Assembly: GCA_050943255.1 (NCBI GenBank)
Contig: JBMNOV010000021.1
Coordinates: 1-29,177 of the forward strand
Length of the DNA stretch: 29,177 bases
From: UBA4844 sp050943255
GTDB taxonomy: Bacteria; Bacillota; Syntrophomonadia; Syntrophomonadales; Syntrophomonadaceae
Reading direction: 5' to 3'
Shown here in pieces: positions 15,607 through 24,223 of this stretch. The stretch's first letter is position 1; each line of letters opens with the position of its first letter. The position numbers were made by a program, and so were the translations under genes. The notes below the pieces were generated by a model. It was not told the DNA's origin and searched no databases. It saw nothing but the letters and a program-made list of their open reading frames with translations.

Positions 15607-15629
15607 CCTATAAATTCAGAATTTATAGG
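15607..15629. promoter_or_regulatory. Perfect 11-bp-arm dyad in the HD-GYP leader
   Basis: CCTATAAATTC (15607-15617) and GAATTTATAGG (15619-15629) are perfect inverted arms around a single A. It lies in the predicted 5' leader of the HD-GYP gene and abuts the second inverted repeat. It is a strong candidate protein-binding site. Confidence 0.6.
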
Positions 15630-15677
15630 ACAGTATTACTATACATATTAAATATTATATGGATAGTAATACTGTCC
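15628..15677. promoter_or_regulatory. Paired operator: 15-bp inverted repeats with 20-bp gap
   Basis: GGACAGTATTACTAT (15628-15642) and ATAGTAATACTGTCC (15663-15677) are perfect inverted copies separated by 20 bp. Each arm contains its own short dyad, AGTATTACT or AGTAATACT, so this looks like two operators. The right copy lies in the spacer of the HD-GYP promoter and directly before the XRE ribosome site. The XRE protein is the natural candidate to bind. Confidence 0.7.
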
Positions 15678-15682
15678 GTCAA
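15654..15682 (-). promoter_or_regulatory. Sigma-A promoter of the HD-GYP gene
   Basis: On the minus strand TTGACG (15682-15677) and TATAAT (15659-15654) are 17 bp apart. The right operator arm fills the spacer, and the left arm lies just past the predicted start near 15647. A protein on both would block transcription. Confidence 0.65.
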
Positions 15683-15690
15683 GGAGAATT

Positions 15691-16194
15691 ATGCTGAATA
15701 AAAAGATTTTTTCAGAAAGATTAAGAGAACTTAGGCAAAGCAAAGGGATTTCTACACGACAGCTGGCTCAAGCGTTAGGCCTTAAGAGTCATGGTGCCAT
15801 TACTCAATTTGAAAAAGGTACAGCTTTACCGGCTCTTGATACACTTGTTTCTATAGCCGATTTTTTTGAGGTGTCTATAGATTATCTTGTTGGTGTAACC
15901 GATTTTCCATTGATAATTCCCGATAATATTAAAAAGATGTTACCGTGGAAAGATTTTCCTGCGCAATTGATAGATATCCTCAAAAAAATTAGCTTTGATA
16001 ATAATGGTGATATACTTATATCCCGAGAATATTTTGAAAACGAAGAATATAGAATTAAAGAATTGATAAACGGATTAGATGAAGAATCAATGTTAGAATT
16101 GCAGAAATTCGTGAGATATTTGCATGCTCGTCAATCCTTGGGGGAGAAAGACGAAAAATCTGCTGGATTGGATATGGTAGAAGATTTTAGATAA
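15691..16194 (+). CDS. XRE-family transcriptional regulator
   Basis: A 167-residue regulator with an N-terminal XRE helix-turn-helix (about 7-65): FSERLRELRQSKGIS, then TRQLAQALGLKSHGAITQFEKG as the DNA-binding part, and LVSIADFFEVSIDYLVG. The C-terminal 100 residues are acidic and helical and match no domain I recognise; they may bind a ligand or make the dimer. AAGGAG about 4-5 nt before the ATG supports the start. It is divergent from the HD-GYP gene, with inverted repeats filling the intergenic space, so autoregulation and control of the HD-GYP gene are likely. A stand-alone regulator next to a signalling phosphodiesterase is suggestive, but no shared signal is shown. Confidence 0.9.
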   Translation: MLNKKIFSERLRELRQSKGISTRQLAQALGLKSHGAITQFEKGTALPALDTLVSIADFFEVSIDYLVGVTDFPLIIPDNIKKMLPWKDFPAQLIDILKKISFDNNGDILISREYFENEEYRIKELINGLDEESMLELQKFVRYLHARQSLGEKDEKSAGLDMVEDFR

Positions 16195-16239
16195 AATTAC
16201 CTATATTTACCCAGAAACCGTAGCTATGAGGCTTTTCAA

Positions 16240-16280
16240 GAAAAAACCATCTATTGATAAAAGATTTATTAATAGATGGT
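16240..16280 (-). terminator. Terminator of the crotonase gene
   Basis: ACCATCTATT (16246-16255) and AATAGATGGT (16271-16280) form a perfect 10-bp stem. Read on the minus strand it is followed directly by T6. It lies about 108 nt past the crotonase stop and is also close to the XRE stop on the other strand. Confidence 0.7.
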
Positions 16281-16387
16281 AGATAATTTTAATACCTTAC
16301 CAGAGAAAATATGCTTGGCTTCTTGACAAGAGTTAATTATGCAAAGCCCTCATTTATAATATTGTTTTAATTTATCATATAATACAT

Positions 16388-17176
16388 TTATTTTCCCAGC
16401 CATCTGGGCTGACGTTTCTCAGAGAAAGCAAGTGGGCCTTCCTTTGCGTCTTCACTCGATAACATTCTAACCGAAGCAGGATGTAGATCTAATATACTTC
16501 TTTCTAACGATGTATTTAAACTATTAAGAGCTACCGCCTTTGAAGCTTCTATTGCCAAAGGTGCACCTTGAATAATTTCCTGAGCCAGTTCACGTGCTTT
16601 TGATAATACTTGATCAGCCGGGACAACCTCATTAACGATACCCATTTCAAGCGCCTGTTGAGCAGTTATTTTTTGTCCCGTTAAAATTAAACGCATGGCT
16701 TGTTTAAAAGGGATTTGATGTACCAGCCGCTGTATTCCTCCTCCATAAATAGCAGCTAAACCTACACGAGGTTCCGGAAGACTAAAAGTAGCGTGTTCTG
16801 CTGCAACTGCTAGGTCAGATGCCAAAACTATTTCCATTCCTCCGCCTATGGCAGCGCCATTAACAGCTGCAATAACAGGTTTATTTAAGCCAAAACGCGT
16901 ACAAATACCCGCAAAACCTGTTGGGGGAAATTCATCAAACTCGCCATGACCTGAGTCATCTTCCGATTTCAGATTTTTTCCAACGCAAAATGATCGGTCA
17001 CCAACTGCAGTAATAATAGCTACCCTTAATGAACTATCTTTAGCATATTCGTCAAAAACACTAGACAATTCCAGATGCGCTGCTCGATCTAGTGTATTTA
17101 ACACTTGGGGTTGGTTAATGGTAATGATAAGAATTTGATCTTCAATCTCAGTCAGACAGTATTTTAAGCCTTCCAA
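16388..17176 (-). CDS. Enoyl-CoA hydratase/isomerase (CaiD-like crotonase)
   Basis: This 262-residue crotonase-fold protein is likely an enoyl-CoA hydratase or related acyl-CoA lyase. The oxyanion-hole region SFCVGKNLK (62-70) and AAVNGAAIGGGMEIVL (103-118) are typical. Both catalytic glutamates of hydratases appear, E115 in GGGMEIV and E135 in LPEPRVG. The FGLNKPVIAAVNG segment and the C-terminus EGPLAFSEKRQPRWLGK recall carnitinyl-CoA dehydratase (CaiD), so the substrate may not be a simple enoyl-CoA. The TTG start follows GGGGAGG by 8 nt. It stands alone on the minus strand, with a terminator downstream and a dead TetR regulator upstream. Confidence 0.92.
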   Translation of the reverse strand: MEGLKYCLTEIEDQILIITINQPQVLNTLDRAAHLELSSVFDEYAKDSSLRVAIITAVGDRSFCVGKNLKSEDDSGHGEFDEFPPTGFAGICTRFGLNKPVIAAVNGAAIGGGMEIVLASDLAVAAEHATFSLPEPRVGLAAIYGGGIQRLVHQIPFKQAMRLILTGQKITAQQALEMGIVNEVVPADQVLSKARELAQEIIQGAPLAIEASKAVALNSLNTSLERSILDLHPASVRMLSSEDAKEGPLAFSEKRQPRWLGK

Positions 17177-17284
17177 TTCAGATACCTCCCCACGTCATAA
17201 TCATTCATATAACATATTATCATTGTAAATCCTTAAGTTCAATTTTCAATTATACCTGGATTAGGTGTAGTTAATCAGTGTTAA

Positions 17285-17494
17285 TATGATATTATACTTG
17301 CAGGCATTAATAAAAAAGAAATAAAATCAGATTTAACTCTGGAAGAGATAATTGATTTAGTGTTTTCATTTACGACTGGACTAATTATATATTGATGTAA
17401 TAGCAATGATAGTTATGACCTTATCGCCAAAGCCGATAACTTACTTAATAAATGGTTAATAGCAACTTTATCTGCCCAAGGCAATACAAATTAA
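17285..17494 (+). pseudogene. TetR/AcrR regulator, C-terminal remnant
   Basis: One frame from 17285 to the TAA at 17492 reads as the C-terminal ligand domain of a TetR-type regulator. It contains IKSDLTLEEIIDLVFSFTTG, then an in-frame TGA at 17393, then YDLIAKADNLLNKWLIATL. A stop precedes the fragment and there is no start codon, ribosome site or N-terminal helix-turn-helix, so the gene has been truncated and carries a nonsense codon. TetR regulators often sit beside fatty acid beta-oxidation genes, so it may once have controlled the crotonase. The family call rests on my reading of the motif and would need a profile search. Confidence 0.6.
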
Positions 17495-17531
17495 CAAGGT
17501 TAATGACGGAAAATAATAGAGATATAAGAAT

Positions 17532-17566
17532 AGGCTAATGATTTCGCGGAATTTGGCCTTTTTTTA
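17532..17566 (+). terminator. Intrinsic terminator before birA
   Basis: AGGCTAA (17532-17538) pairs with TTGGCCT (17553-17559), including one G-T pair, and T8 follows. It would have ended the TetR transcript and insulates birA. The rest of 17177-17681 shows no other gene. Confidence 0.65.
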
Positions 17567-17681
17567 TCTAAATATGGATCTAGCCGGGGTTTATAAAAAA
17601 AGGTTTTCAAAAAGCTGATGTCAAATACATTAAATAGTTTTATGTATCGTTAACGTTTAATAGATTAAAAGGATATTGTTG

Positions 17682-18644
17682 ATGCGGCAAAAAATCTTAA
17701 GAGAACTGGTAAAAAACCGGGATACATTTATTAGTGGAAGCGAATTAGCTTCTTATTTGGGTATTAGCCGGGTTGCGGTATGGAAGCATATAGAAGCATT
17801 AAAAGAAGAAGGATACGAAATTATCGGTGTAAGCGGTAAGGGTTATCATCTTGACAACGTGGGAGTAATATTAGCCGATGATATTAAGACAAGCTTAAAA
17901 GGACAGCTTATTGGCCAAGAAATTATCTATTATCCCCGTCTTGATTCCAGCAGTGAAGCCCTTAAACGTCATTTAAAACAAAGAAAAATAGAAGAAGGAA
18001 CAGTATATGTAGCAGGAAAACAGGATAAGGGAAAGGGACGCCGGGGTCGACTATGGGAATCTCCCTTTGGAGGGTTATGGTTTTCTTTTATTTTATACCC
18101 CAATTTACCTATGTTCCAGATGGCATTACTATCTCTAACCTTTGCTGTAGCTTTAACCAGGAGTCTTCAACCCTATTTGGGAGCAGTATGTATAAAATGG
18201 CCCAATGATGTTTATTGCAATGGTAAAAAGATAGCTGGTATCCTTTTGGAAGTAAGCGGAGAAGTGGATAGGGCTGAATACCTTATTACAGGTATAGGTA
18301 TTAATCTTAATTTAAAACATAAAGACTTGCCTAACCATATTGCTTCTACTGCTACCTCTTTATTAGAAGAGGGTGGTCAGATGATAGCACATAATGACAT
18401 GCTGATAAATGTGCTTTCATACCTTAATAATTATTATTTTAAATTTCTACATTATGGTTTTACTTTTTTTCGGACAGAATTCAAGTCATTATGTTTGCAT
18501 TTGGGTAAAGAGATAGAAGTGAGTAAAGGGCAGCAGTTTATTAAGGGTATAAATAGTGATATTGATGAGATGGGTAATTTAATAATCACCAATGAGCATG
18601 GTCAGGTTAGTATTAGTACCGGAGATGTAAGGGTAATCAACTAG
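17682..18644 (+). CDS. birA: Biotin-protein ligase / biotin repressor BirA
   Basis: BirA attaches biotin to carboxylase carrier domains and can repress biotin genes. The 320-residue protein has a winged helix-turn-helix at the N-terminus (about 1-60, SGSELASYLGISRVAVWKHI), so it is the bifunctional type. The ligase core has the adenylate-binding GKGRRGR (117-123), then LWESPFGGLWFS and KWPNDVYCNGKKIAGILLE. I prefer the ATG at 17682 because AAAAGGA lies 8 nt upstream; two in-frame TTG codons precede it. smc starts 12 nt past the stop, so the two are co-transcribed. Confidence 0.94.
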   Translation: MRQKILRELVKNRDTFISGSELASYLGISRVAVWKHIEALKEEGYEIIGVSGKGYHLDNVGVILADDIKTSLKGQLIGQEIIYYPRLDSSSEALKRHLKQRKIEEGTVYVAGKQDKGKGRRGRLWESPFGGLWFSFILYPNLPMFQMALLSLTFAVALTRSLQPYLGAVCIKWPNDVYCNGKKIAGILLEVSGEVDRAEYLITGIGINLNLKHKDLPNHIASTATSLLEEGGQMIAHNDMLINVLSYLNNYYFKFLHYGFTFFRTEFKSLCLHLGKEIEVSKGQQFIKGINSDIDEMGNLIITNEHGQVSISTGDVRVIN

Positions 18645-18656
18645 GAGGTAGATCTA

Positions 18657-21600
18657 GTGTATCTGAAGCGGCTGGAGATAAAGGGTTTCAAATCTTTTGC
18701 CGATAACACCGATATCAGTTTAAAACCAGGAATTAATATATTAGTAGGTCCTAATGGTTGTGGTAAAAGCAACATTGTTGATGCTATTCGCTGGGTTTTG
18801 GGGGAATCTAATATTCGTAACCTGCGGGGAAATAAAAGTGAAGATGTAATTTTTAATGGGACTGATACCAGAAAATCTCTGGGTATGGCTCAGGTAGAAA
18901 TGGAATTAGATAATGCAGACCAACTAATACCGCTTGATTATAGCAATATAACTCTGAACCGGAAAATATTCCGTAATGGGGAAAGTGAATTTTATATTAA
19001 TAAGTCCAGGGTAAGGATGAAGGATATAAGCAATCTCTTTACTGGTACCGGCCTGGGCAAGAAGGGCTATTCGATTATTAGCCAGGGAGAACTGGAACAA
19101 GTTTTAAATGGGCAGGCATTAGACCGGCGCTTAATCTTGGAGGAAGCCTCAGGGTTAATAAAATACCGGCAACAAAGAAATGAAGTTAAGCATCGCTTAG
19201 AAAGTACTGATAATAACTTATTACGACTGGGGGATATATTAGCAGAAGTTAAGGGACGACAAGAAGAACTAAGCAATAAAGCGGTTAAAGCCAAACGCTA
19301 TCTTCAATTAAGCCAGGAATGCCAACAGGCAGAAAAAAAAGTACTATCGTCTGAAATCGTTAAAATAAAGCAGGAACTGGCACATAAAAATGAAGAGCTA
19401 TTGCAACAGCAGGAGCGGATGACCTTATTGCAAGAGGCCTTGTCAGAGCAGGAGAAGATCTTAAATATATGTGAAGAGGAACAAAAATTACAACAACAGC
19501 AGCTTAATAAAGAACAGGCGGCAGAACACCGGAATCAGGAGAAGCTAACCCAGCTTCAAGGGGAATATAAACTTGGGCTGGAAAAGATAAAAAACCGTGA
19601 GGAACGTATAATTCAGAGCCAGGCTGATAAGAACAAATATACTGATATGCTATCCCAGCTTAATCAGGATCTAGTTGGGAAAGAAAAGGATTATCACAGC
19701 CAGGAAGCAGGCTATAAGCTTATGGTTTCACAATGTGAAGATTTACAAAACGAGATAACCAGGTTAGAAGGAGAATTAAATGTCGACCAGGAGCTTTTTA
19801 ACCGGGAAAGACGCGGAGTTTTTATAAAAACTCAGGAAGAAACCTGCTTGAAGAACGAAGTTAACGAGTTCGCAAACCAGCTTAAGCAGTTAAATGAAAA
19901 AAGATACCGTTACCTGATAAGAATGGACGAGTATAAAAAAAAGGCTGAGCAGTATAACAATGATTGTGAATCCCTGCAAAACCAGGTTGAGGGCTTTCAA
20001 TGTTCGCTATTAGGCAATGATGAGAAACTGGAGGTTTTAAACAAATCTAGAAAAGAGATAACAAAAAGATTAAATAAGGCCGAAGAAGATTTGGCTAGGT
20101 TGAACCAGGAAGGAATAATAATAAATAGTAGTCTTAAATCAATAAAGCAAATGAACCAGAATCTAACTGGATATTCAGCTGCGGTTAAATCACTTATGAA
20201 AGCTAGTGATAATGGAAGGGTTAAAGGGATTTTAGGAATCCTGGGGGAGTTTATTGAAGTTCCGCCAGGACTGGAATTAGCTGTCGAAATTGCAATAGGC
20301 CGGGGACTTGAATATATTGTGGCCGATTCGGTGGAAAATGTTCGTCAGGCTATTAAGTTCCTAAAAGCTAATAAACTGGGCAGGATAACATTTCTTCCTC
20401 TGGATATATTAAAATTACAGCGGGTACCTGATAAGATTGTACAACAACTACAAGGTTACAGCGGAGTAATAGGTTTAGCTTCCCAAGTAGTTAGTTATGA
20501 TTCCTATTATACCGTAGCGGTAGAATACTTGCTGGGAAAGGTTTTAATTGTCCAAGATTTAAATAAAGCAATAAATGTGTTTAAGAATATTAATTATCCG
20601 TTCCGTATGGTTAGTATTGATGGTGATGTAATTAATGTCAGCGGGGCAATAAGCGGTGGAACTAAACCAACGTCTTATAATAATAGCCCGCTAAGGCGCA
20701 AGGGAGAAGAAAAAAGCCTGCTTCAAAAACAGGATGAAAATAACCGGGCTAAAGCAAGCATAGAAAACCAGCTCAATGCGTTAAAGGCTGAACTTGAAAT
20801 GGTCGAGAATAATTTTAATGAATTAAACCAAGAGCGGCTCGAGAATAAAATGGCACTGGAAATAAGGCAGAAGCAGGTTAACGACACCTTAATAAGTCTT
20901 GATACAATTATTAAGGAAATGGGAGTATTGCAAGAAAAAGTAGGAAACATGAACAACGAGATTATCCGGATTCAGTCTGATATGGAAGATAAAGAGCAAA
21001 AGTTCAATGCACTCCAGAAACAAAACGAAGCAGGTATGGCTCAACTAGAGAAGAAAGGAAAAGAAATAGACCTAAAACAAAGAGACATTGAGGTTCGCCG
21101 GGAACGCTTTTCTTCACTTAAGGAGCAACTAATAATGAAAAGGAGGGAATTGGATAGCACCAGGAAAAACATAGCTCAGTTTGAACAAATTCGCCACTCC
21201 TACTCCCAGTCAGTTCAGGAAACAGAACAGGTATGTCAAAATATGGCAGAATTAAACCGCCAGGATAAGCAAAGATGCGAAGAATTGAGACAGGAAATTG
21301 ATAAATTGAAGGCTGATATTGCTTTTGGGAAACAAACAATTTCTCGGGTTAAAAAAGCTTATGAAGAATGCAGCGCTAATATAAAACAGTTACGGCTAAA
21401 TCTAATACCGGTAAGAGATGAGGTTCAGGATTTAGAAAAAAAGAGTCGTAGCCTGGAATTAACCATAGCGCGGCTGGAAACAGAATTATCTGCTCAAAAG
21501 GCTAAATGGCAAGAAAAGTTTCATGATATACCATTAGATAGCACTGATATATTAAACTATGAACAAATTAAAGAGAGCAAGCTAGTCATAGAACAGTTAT

Positions 21601-22232
21601 TAATGCAATTGGAGACTTTAGGACAGGTAGATACAGATGTGATTGATGAATATGAAGTGGTAAATGAACGCTTTCAATTCCTTAACCAACAATACCAGGA
21701 TCTGCTGAATGCGCGGGATTCACTGAAAAAATTGTTAGGTGAATCGGAAAAGTTGATGCTTAAAAACTTTTCCCATTTCTTTAAAATCGCCAACGAAAGT
21801 TTTAGCCAGACTTTTAAAGCCATATTTGAAGGTGGAAATGCTTGCTTAAGTATGGAAAAAGGTAAAGAGTTGCTGGAAGCTGGAGTTGATATAGAAGTTA
21901 AATTGCCGGGTAAACGAGCCCAGGTTCTCAATCTCCTATCCGGCGGTGAGCGGGCCTTAACTTGTATCGCCTTTATATTTGCTTTACTTCGTCTCAAACC
22001 AGCACCTTTCTGTTTATTAGATGAAATAGATGCTGCTTTAGACGAGGTTAACTTAATTAGGTTTACTCATTTCCTGCAAGGAATGGCTGAAAAAATGCAA
22101 TTTATAATTATAACTCACCGTCAGGCGACAATATCTATAGGAGAAAATATTTATGGGATAACGATGCCAGAGAAAGGCATATCCTCTATATTAACACTTA
22201 ATTTTAAAGAAGCAGGAAGCTTGGCGGGATAA
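18657..22232 (+). CDS. smc: Chromosome segregation protein SMC
   Basis: SMC is the ATPase core of condensin, which organises and segregates the chromosome with ScpA and ScpB. The 1191-residue protein is normal length. The Walker A motif GPNGCGKSNIVDAI begins at residue 31. Long coiled coils flank a hinge domain from about 519 to 668, ending near ISGGTK. The ABC signature LSGGERALT begins at 1094, followed by the Walker B region FCLLDEIDAALDEVN. The GTG start follows AGGAGG at good spacing. It lies between birA and ftsY on one transcript; the usual partners rnc and the radical SAM gene are 3.7 kb upstream. Confidence 0.97.
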   Translation: MYLKRLEIKGFKSFADNTDISLKPGINILVGPNGCGKSNIVDAIRWVLGESNIRNLRGNKSEDVIFNGTDTRKSLGMAQVEMELDNADQLIPLDYSNITLNRKIFRNGESEFYINKSRVRMKDISNLFTGTGLGKKGYSIISQGELEQVLNGQALDRRLILEEASGLIKYRQQRNEVKHRLESTDNNLLRLGDILAEVKGRQEELSNKAVKAKRYLQLSQECQQAEKKVLSSEIVKIKQELAHKNEELLQQQERMTLLQEALSEQEKILNICEEEQKLQQQQLNKEQAAEHRNQEKLTQLQGEYKLGLEKIKNREERIIQSQADKNKYTDMLSQLNQDLVGKEKDYHSQEAGYKLMVSQCEDLQNEITRLEGELNVDQELFNRERRGVFIKTQEETCLKNEVNEFANQLKQLNEKRYRYLIRMDEYKKKAEQYNNDCESLQNQVEGFQCSLLGNDEKLEVLNKSRKEITKRLNKAEEDLARLNQEGIIINSSLKSIKQMNQNLTGYSAAVKSLMKASDNGRVKGILGILGEFIEVPPGLELAVEIAIGRGLEYIVADSVENVRQAIKFLKANKLGRITFLPLDILKLQRVPDKIVQQLQGYSGVIGLASQVVSYDSYYTVAVEYLLGKVLIVQDLNKAINVFKNINYPFRMVSIDGDVINVSGAISGGTKPTSYNNSPLRRKGEEKSLLQKQDENNRAKASIENQLNALKAELEMVENNFNELNQERLENKMALEIRQKQVNDTLISLDTIIKEMGVLQEKVGNMNNEIIRIQSDMEDKEQKFNALQKQNEAGMAQLEKKGKEIDLKQRDIEVRRERFSSLKEQLIMKRRELDSTRKNIAQFEQIRHSYSQSVQETEQVCQNMAELNRQDKQRCEELRQEIDKLKADIAFGKQTISRVKKAYEECSANIKQLRLNLIPVRDEVQDLEKKSRSLELTIARLETELSAQKAKWQEKFHDIPLDSTDILNYEQIKESKLVIEQLLMQLETLGQVDTDVIDEYEVVNERFQFLNQQYQDLLNARDSLKKLLGESEKLMLKNFSHFFKIANESFSQTFKAIFEGGNACLSMEKGKELLEAGVDIEVKLPGKRAQVLNLLSGGERALTCIAFIFALLRLKPAPFCLLDEIDAALDEVNLIRFTHFLQGMAEKMQFIIITHRQATISIGENIYGITMPEKGISSILTLNFKEAGSLAG

Positions 22233-22262
22233 ACAATTATAAATATTGAGGTGGAATGTAGT

Positions 22263-23393
22263 ATGGCTTTATTTAATAGGTTTAAAGGTAAAAAACATGA
22301 GCTTGAGATCCAGGACATTGATAATAGTAGAAAAAATAACATGGAAATAATTGAAGGGAAGGAACAGCCAGAAAAAGCTGAAGGTAATATAGACCAGTCA
22401 AAAAACAATTGTGATAAACTAAACAAATCGGATGATAATACTGGTAATGAAAAAGATAAATTAAATAATAAGGAGAAAATTAGCCTTTTCGATAGGTTTA
22501 AGTCGAGTTTAACTAAAACTAGAAATAGTATAGGTAGCAAAATTGCCGTATTGGTAAAAAGCAATAAAAAACTAGATGAGGACTTCTGGGAACAACTAGA
22601 AGAAGTATTAATTGAAGCTGACGTAGGAGTGAATACTTCGCTTGAACTAGTCTCCCGGGTAAGGGAAAGCACTCGTAAAAAGAAGATTAGTGAAAGTACA
22701 GATATTATGTCATTAATTCAGGAAGAAGTCCGCAATGTCTTAGAACCTCAGGAAAGTTCCCTGTTTGTTAATCAGGAAGGACTAACTGTAATTCTTGTTG
22801 TAGGAGTTAATGGAGCAGGTAAGACAACTTCTATTGCCAAGATGGCTTATAGGTTTAAAAACGAAAATAAAAAGGTACTGTTGGCAGCAGGAGACACTTT
22901 CCGGGCAGCGGCTATTGACCAGTTACAAATATGGGCAGACCGTGTTGGGGTAGAAGTAATAAAACATCAGGAAGGTTCTGACCCAGGTGCAGTTGTATAT
23001 GATGCCTTAGCTGCAGCCCGTGCTCGCAAAGTTGATATACTTATTATTGATACTGCGGGGCGGCTCCATAATAAGTTGAACCTGATGAAAGAAATAGGGA
23101 AGATCAAGAGGATAATCGAACGTGAAATTCCCGGTGCACCGCAAGAGGTTTTATTGGTACTAGATGCTACAACCGGGCAAAATGCGATTAGCCAGGCTCG
23201 GCTTTTTCAAGAGGCTACTGGTGTTAGTGGCATCATTCTGACCAAACTAGATGGTACTGCCAAAGGTGGCATAGTGCTAGCTATAGCCCAGGAACTAAAT
23301 TTACCAGTAAAACTAGTTGGCTTAGGGGAATCAATAGAAGATCTACGTGACTTCTCAGCTGCAGTATTTACCGCTGCCCTTTTTGAAGATTAA
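22263..23393 (+). CDS. ftsY: Signal recognition particle receptor FtsY
   Basis: FtsY is the SRP receptor GTPase that delivers nascent membrane proteins to the translocon. From the ATG at 22263 (GAGGTGG 7 nt upstream) it has 376 residues. The first 75 are a low-complexity, charged A region, starting with MALFNRFKGKK, which is echoed at SLFDRFKSSL (74-83). The N domain follows. The G domain has GVNGAGKTTS (181-190), DTFRAAAIDQ (211-220), DTAGR (263-267) and TKLDGTAKGG (327-336). The frame is open from 22251, but the upstream codons overlap the ribosome site. mtnP starts 30 nt later; the common downstream gene ffh is absent here. Confidence 0.96.
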   Translation: MALFNRFKGKKHELEIQDIDNSRKNNMEIIEGKEQPEKAEGNIDQSKNNCDKLNKSDDNTGNEKDKLNNKEKISLFDRFKSSLTKTRNSIGSKIAVLVKSNKKLDEDFWEQLEEVLIEADVGVNTSLELVSRVRESTRKKKISESTDIMSLIQEEVRNVLEPQESSLFVNQEGLTVILVVGVNGAGKTTSIAKMAYRFKNENKKVLLAAGDTFRAAAIDQLQIWADRVGVEVIKHQEGSDPGAVVYDALAAARARKVDILIIDTAGRLHNKLNLMKEIGKIKRIIEREIPGAPQEVLLVLDATTGQNAISQARLFQEATGVSGIILTKLDGTAKGGIVLAIAQELNLPVKLVGLGESIEDLRDFSAAVFTAALFED

Positions 23394-23422
23394 TAAAGCT
23401 GTGATTAGGAGGTAATTTTAAG

Positions 23423-24223
23423 ATGTTAACAACGGCGATAATTGGTGGAACCGGTGTTTATGACCCGGATCTTTTAGATGATGTAACCGAGATAACCCAA
23501 GAGACTCCATATGGAAGTGTATTTATAATGAAAGGCAAGTACCAAGGAAGTGAGGTTGCTTTTATACCAAGACATGGGGGTAATCATAGTATCCCGCCTC
23601 ATTTAATAAACTACCGGGCTAATATTATGGCACTACATCAAATTGGAGTGAAAAATATTTTAGCTACTGCAGCTGTAGGCTCACTACATTTCGAGTTTAA
23701 GCCTGGTAAATTGGTACTAGCTGATCAGTTTTTAGACTTTACTCGTGTTCGCAGAAATAGTTTTTATGAGGGTGGGGAAGCAGGAGTAGTACATTGTGAC
23801 ATGACCGTACCTTACTGTCCGCGTTTACGGGAAGCTTTGGAAAAGGCAGGTAATGACCAGGGAATTAAAGTAATTAATGGTGGTGTCTATGTTTGTACTG
23901 AAGGGCCGCGCTTTGAGACTGCAGCGGAAATTGCTATGTTTAAGCAGCTCGGGGGGCAGCTTATAGGCATGACTAGTGTACCGGAAGTATGTTTAGCTAG
24001 GGAATTGGGAATATGTTATGCCAACATTTCCATTGTAACTAATTTTGCTGCCGGGATCTCACCCGGAATACTAACCCATAGCGAAGTAGTGGAAATGATG
24101 AAAAAGAGTATTGAGAATGTTAAGGGTATATTAACAAGTAGCTTAAAATACATTAATGATGTTGAAAAAGACAACTTGTGTGATTGCCGTAAGATTTTAG
24201 ATGAGCCTGGAGTTATGAAATGA
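23423..24223 (+). CDS. mtnP: MTA/MTI-type nucleoside phosphorylase (MtnP family)
   Basis: This 266-residue protein belongs to the MTAP family, which splits methylthioadenosine (or a related nucleoside) with phosphate into a base and 5-methylthioribose-1-phosphate. The phosphate-binding region GGTGVYD (8-14), RHGG (50-53) and TAAVGSL (82-88) and the sugar-site region GMTSVPEV (182-189) are present. By hand alignment, human MTAP has Asp220 and Asp222 contacting the adenine; here the matching residues are N207 and A209 (VTNFAAG). Asn at this site is typical of phosphorylases of 6-oxopurines. The natural substrate may therefore be methylthioinosine or 5'-deoxyinosine made by the nearby deaminase. 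The start has AGGAGG upstream; the stop overlaps mtnA by 4 nt. Confidence 0.9.
   Translation: MLTTAIIGGTGVYDPDLLDDVTEITQETPYGSVFIMKGKYQGSEVAFIPRHGGNHSIPPHLINYRANIMALHQIGVKNILATAAVGSLHFEFKPGKLVLADQFLDFTRVRRNSFYEGGEAGVVHCDMTVPYCPRLREALEKAGNDQGIKVINGGVYVCTEGPRFETAAEIAMFKQLGGQLIGMTSVPEVCLARELGICYANISIVTNFAAGISPGILTHSEVVEMMKKSIENVKGILTSSLKYINDVEKDNLCDCRKILDEPGVMK

Noticed and set aside
16281..16387. TTGACA near 16330 as a promoter with TATAAT further on
   Set aside because: The spacing of about 26 bp is too long, and no plus-strand gene follows.
17393..17395. In-frame TGA read as selenocysteine in the TetR-like fragment
   Set aside because: The fragment lacks a start, ribosome site and DNA-binding domain, TetR proteins are not selenoproteins, and no SECIS-like hairpin was evident after the codon.
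17648..17655. CGTTAACG palindrome as a BirA operator before birA
   Set aside because: BirA sites have two separated half-sites with GTTAAC-type cores; only one short palindrome is present.
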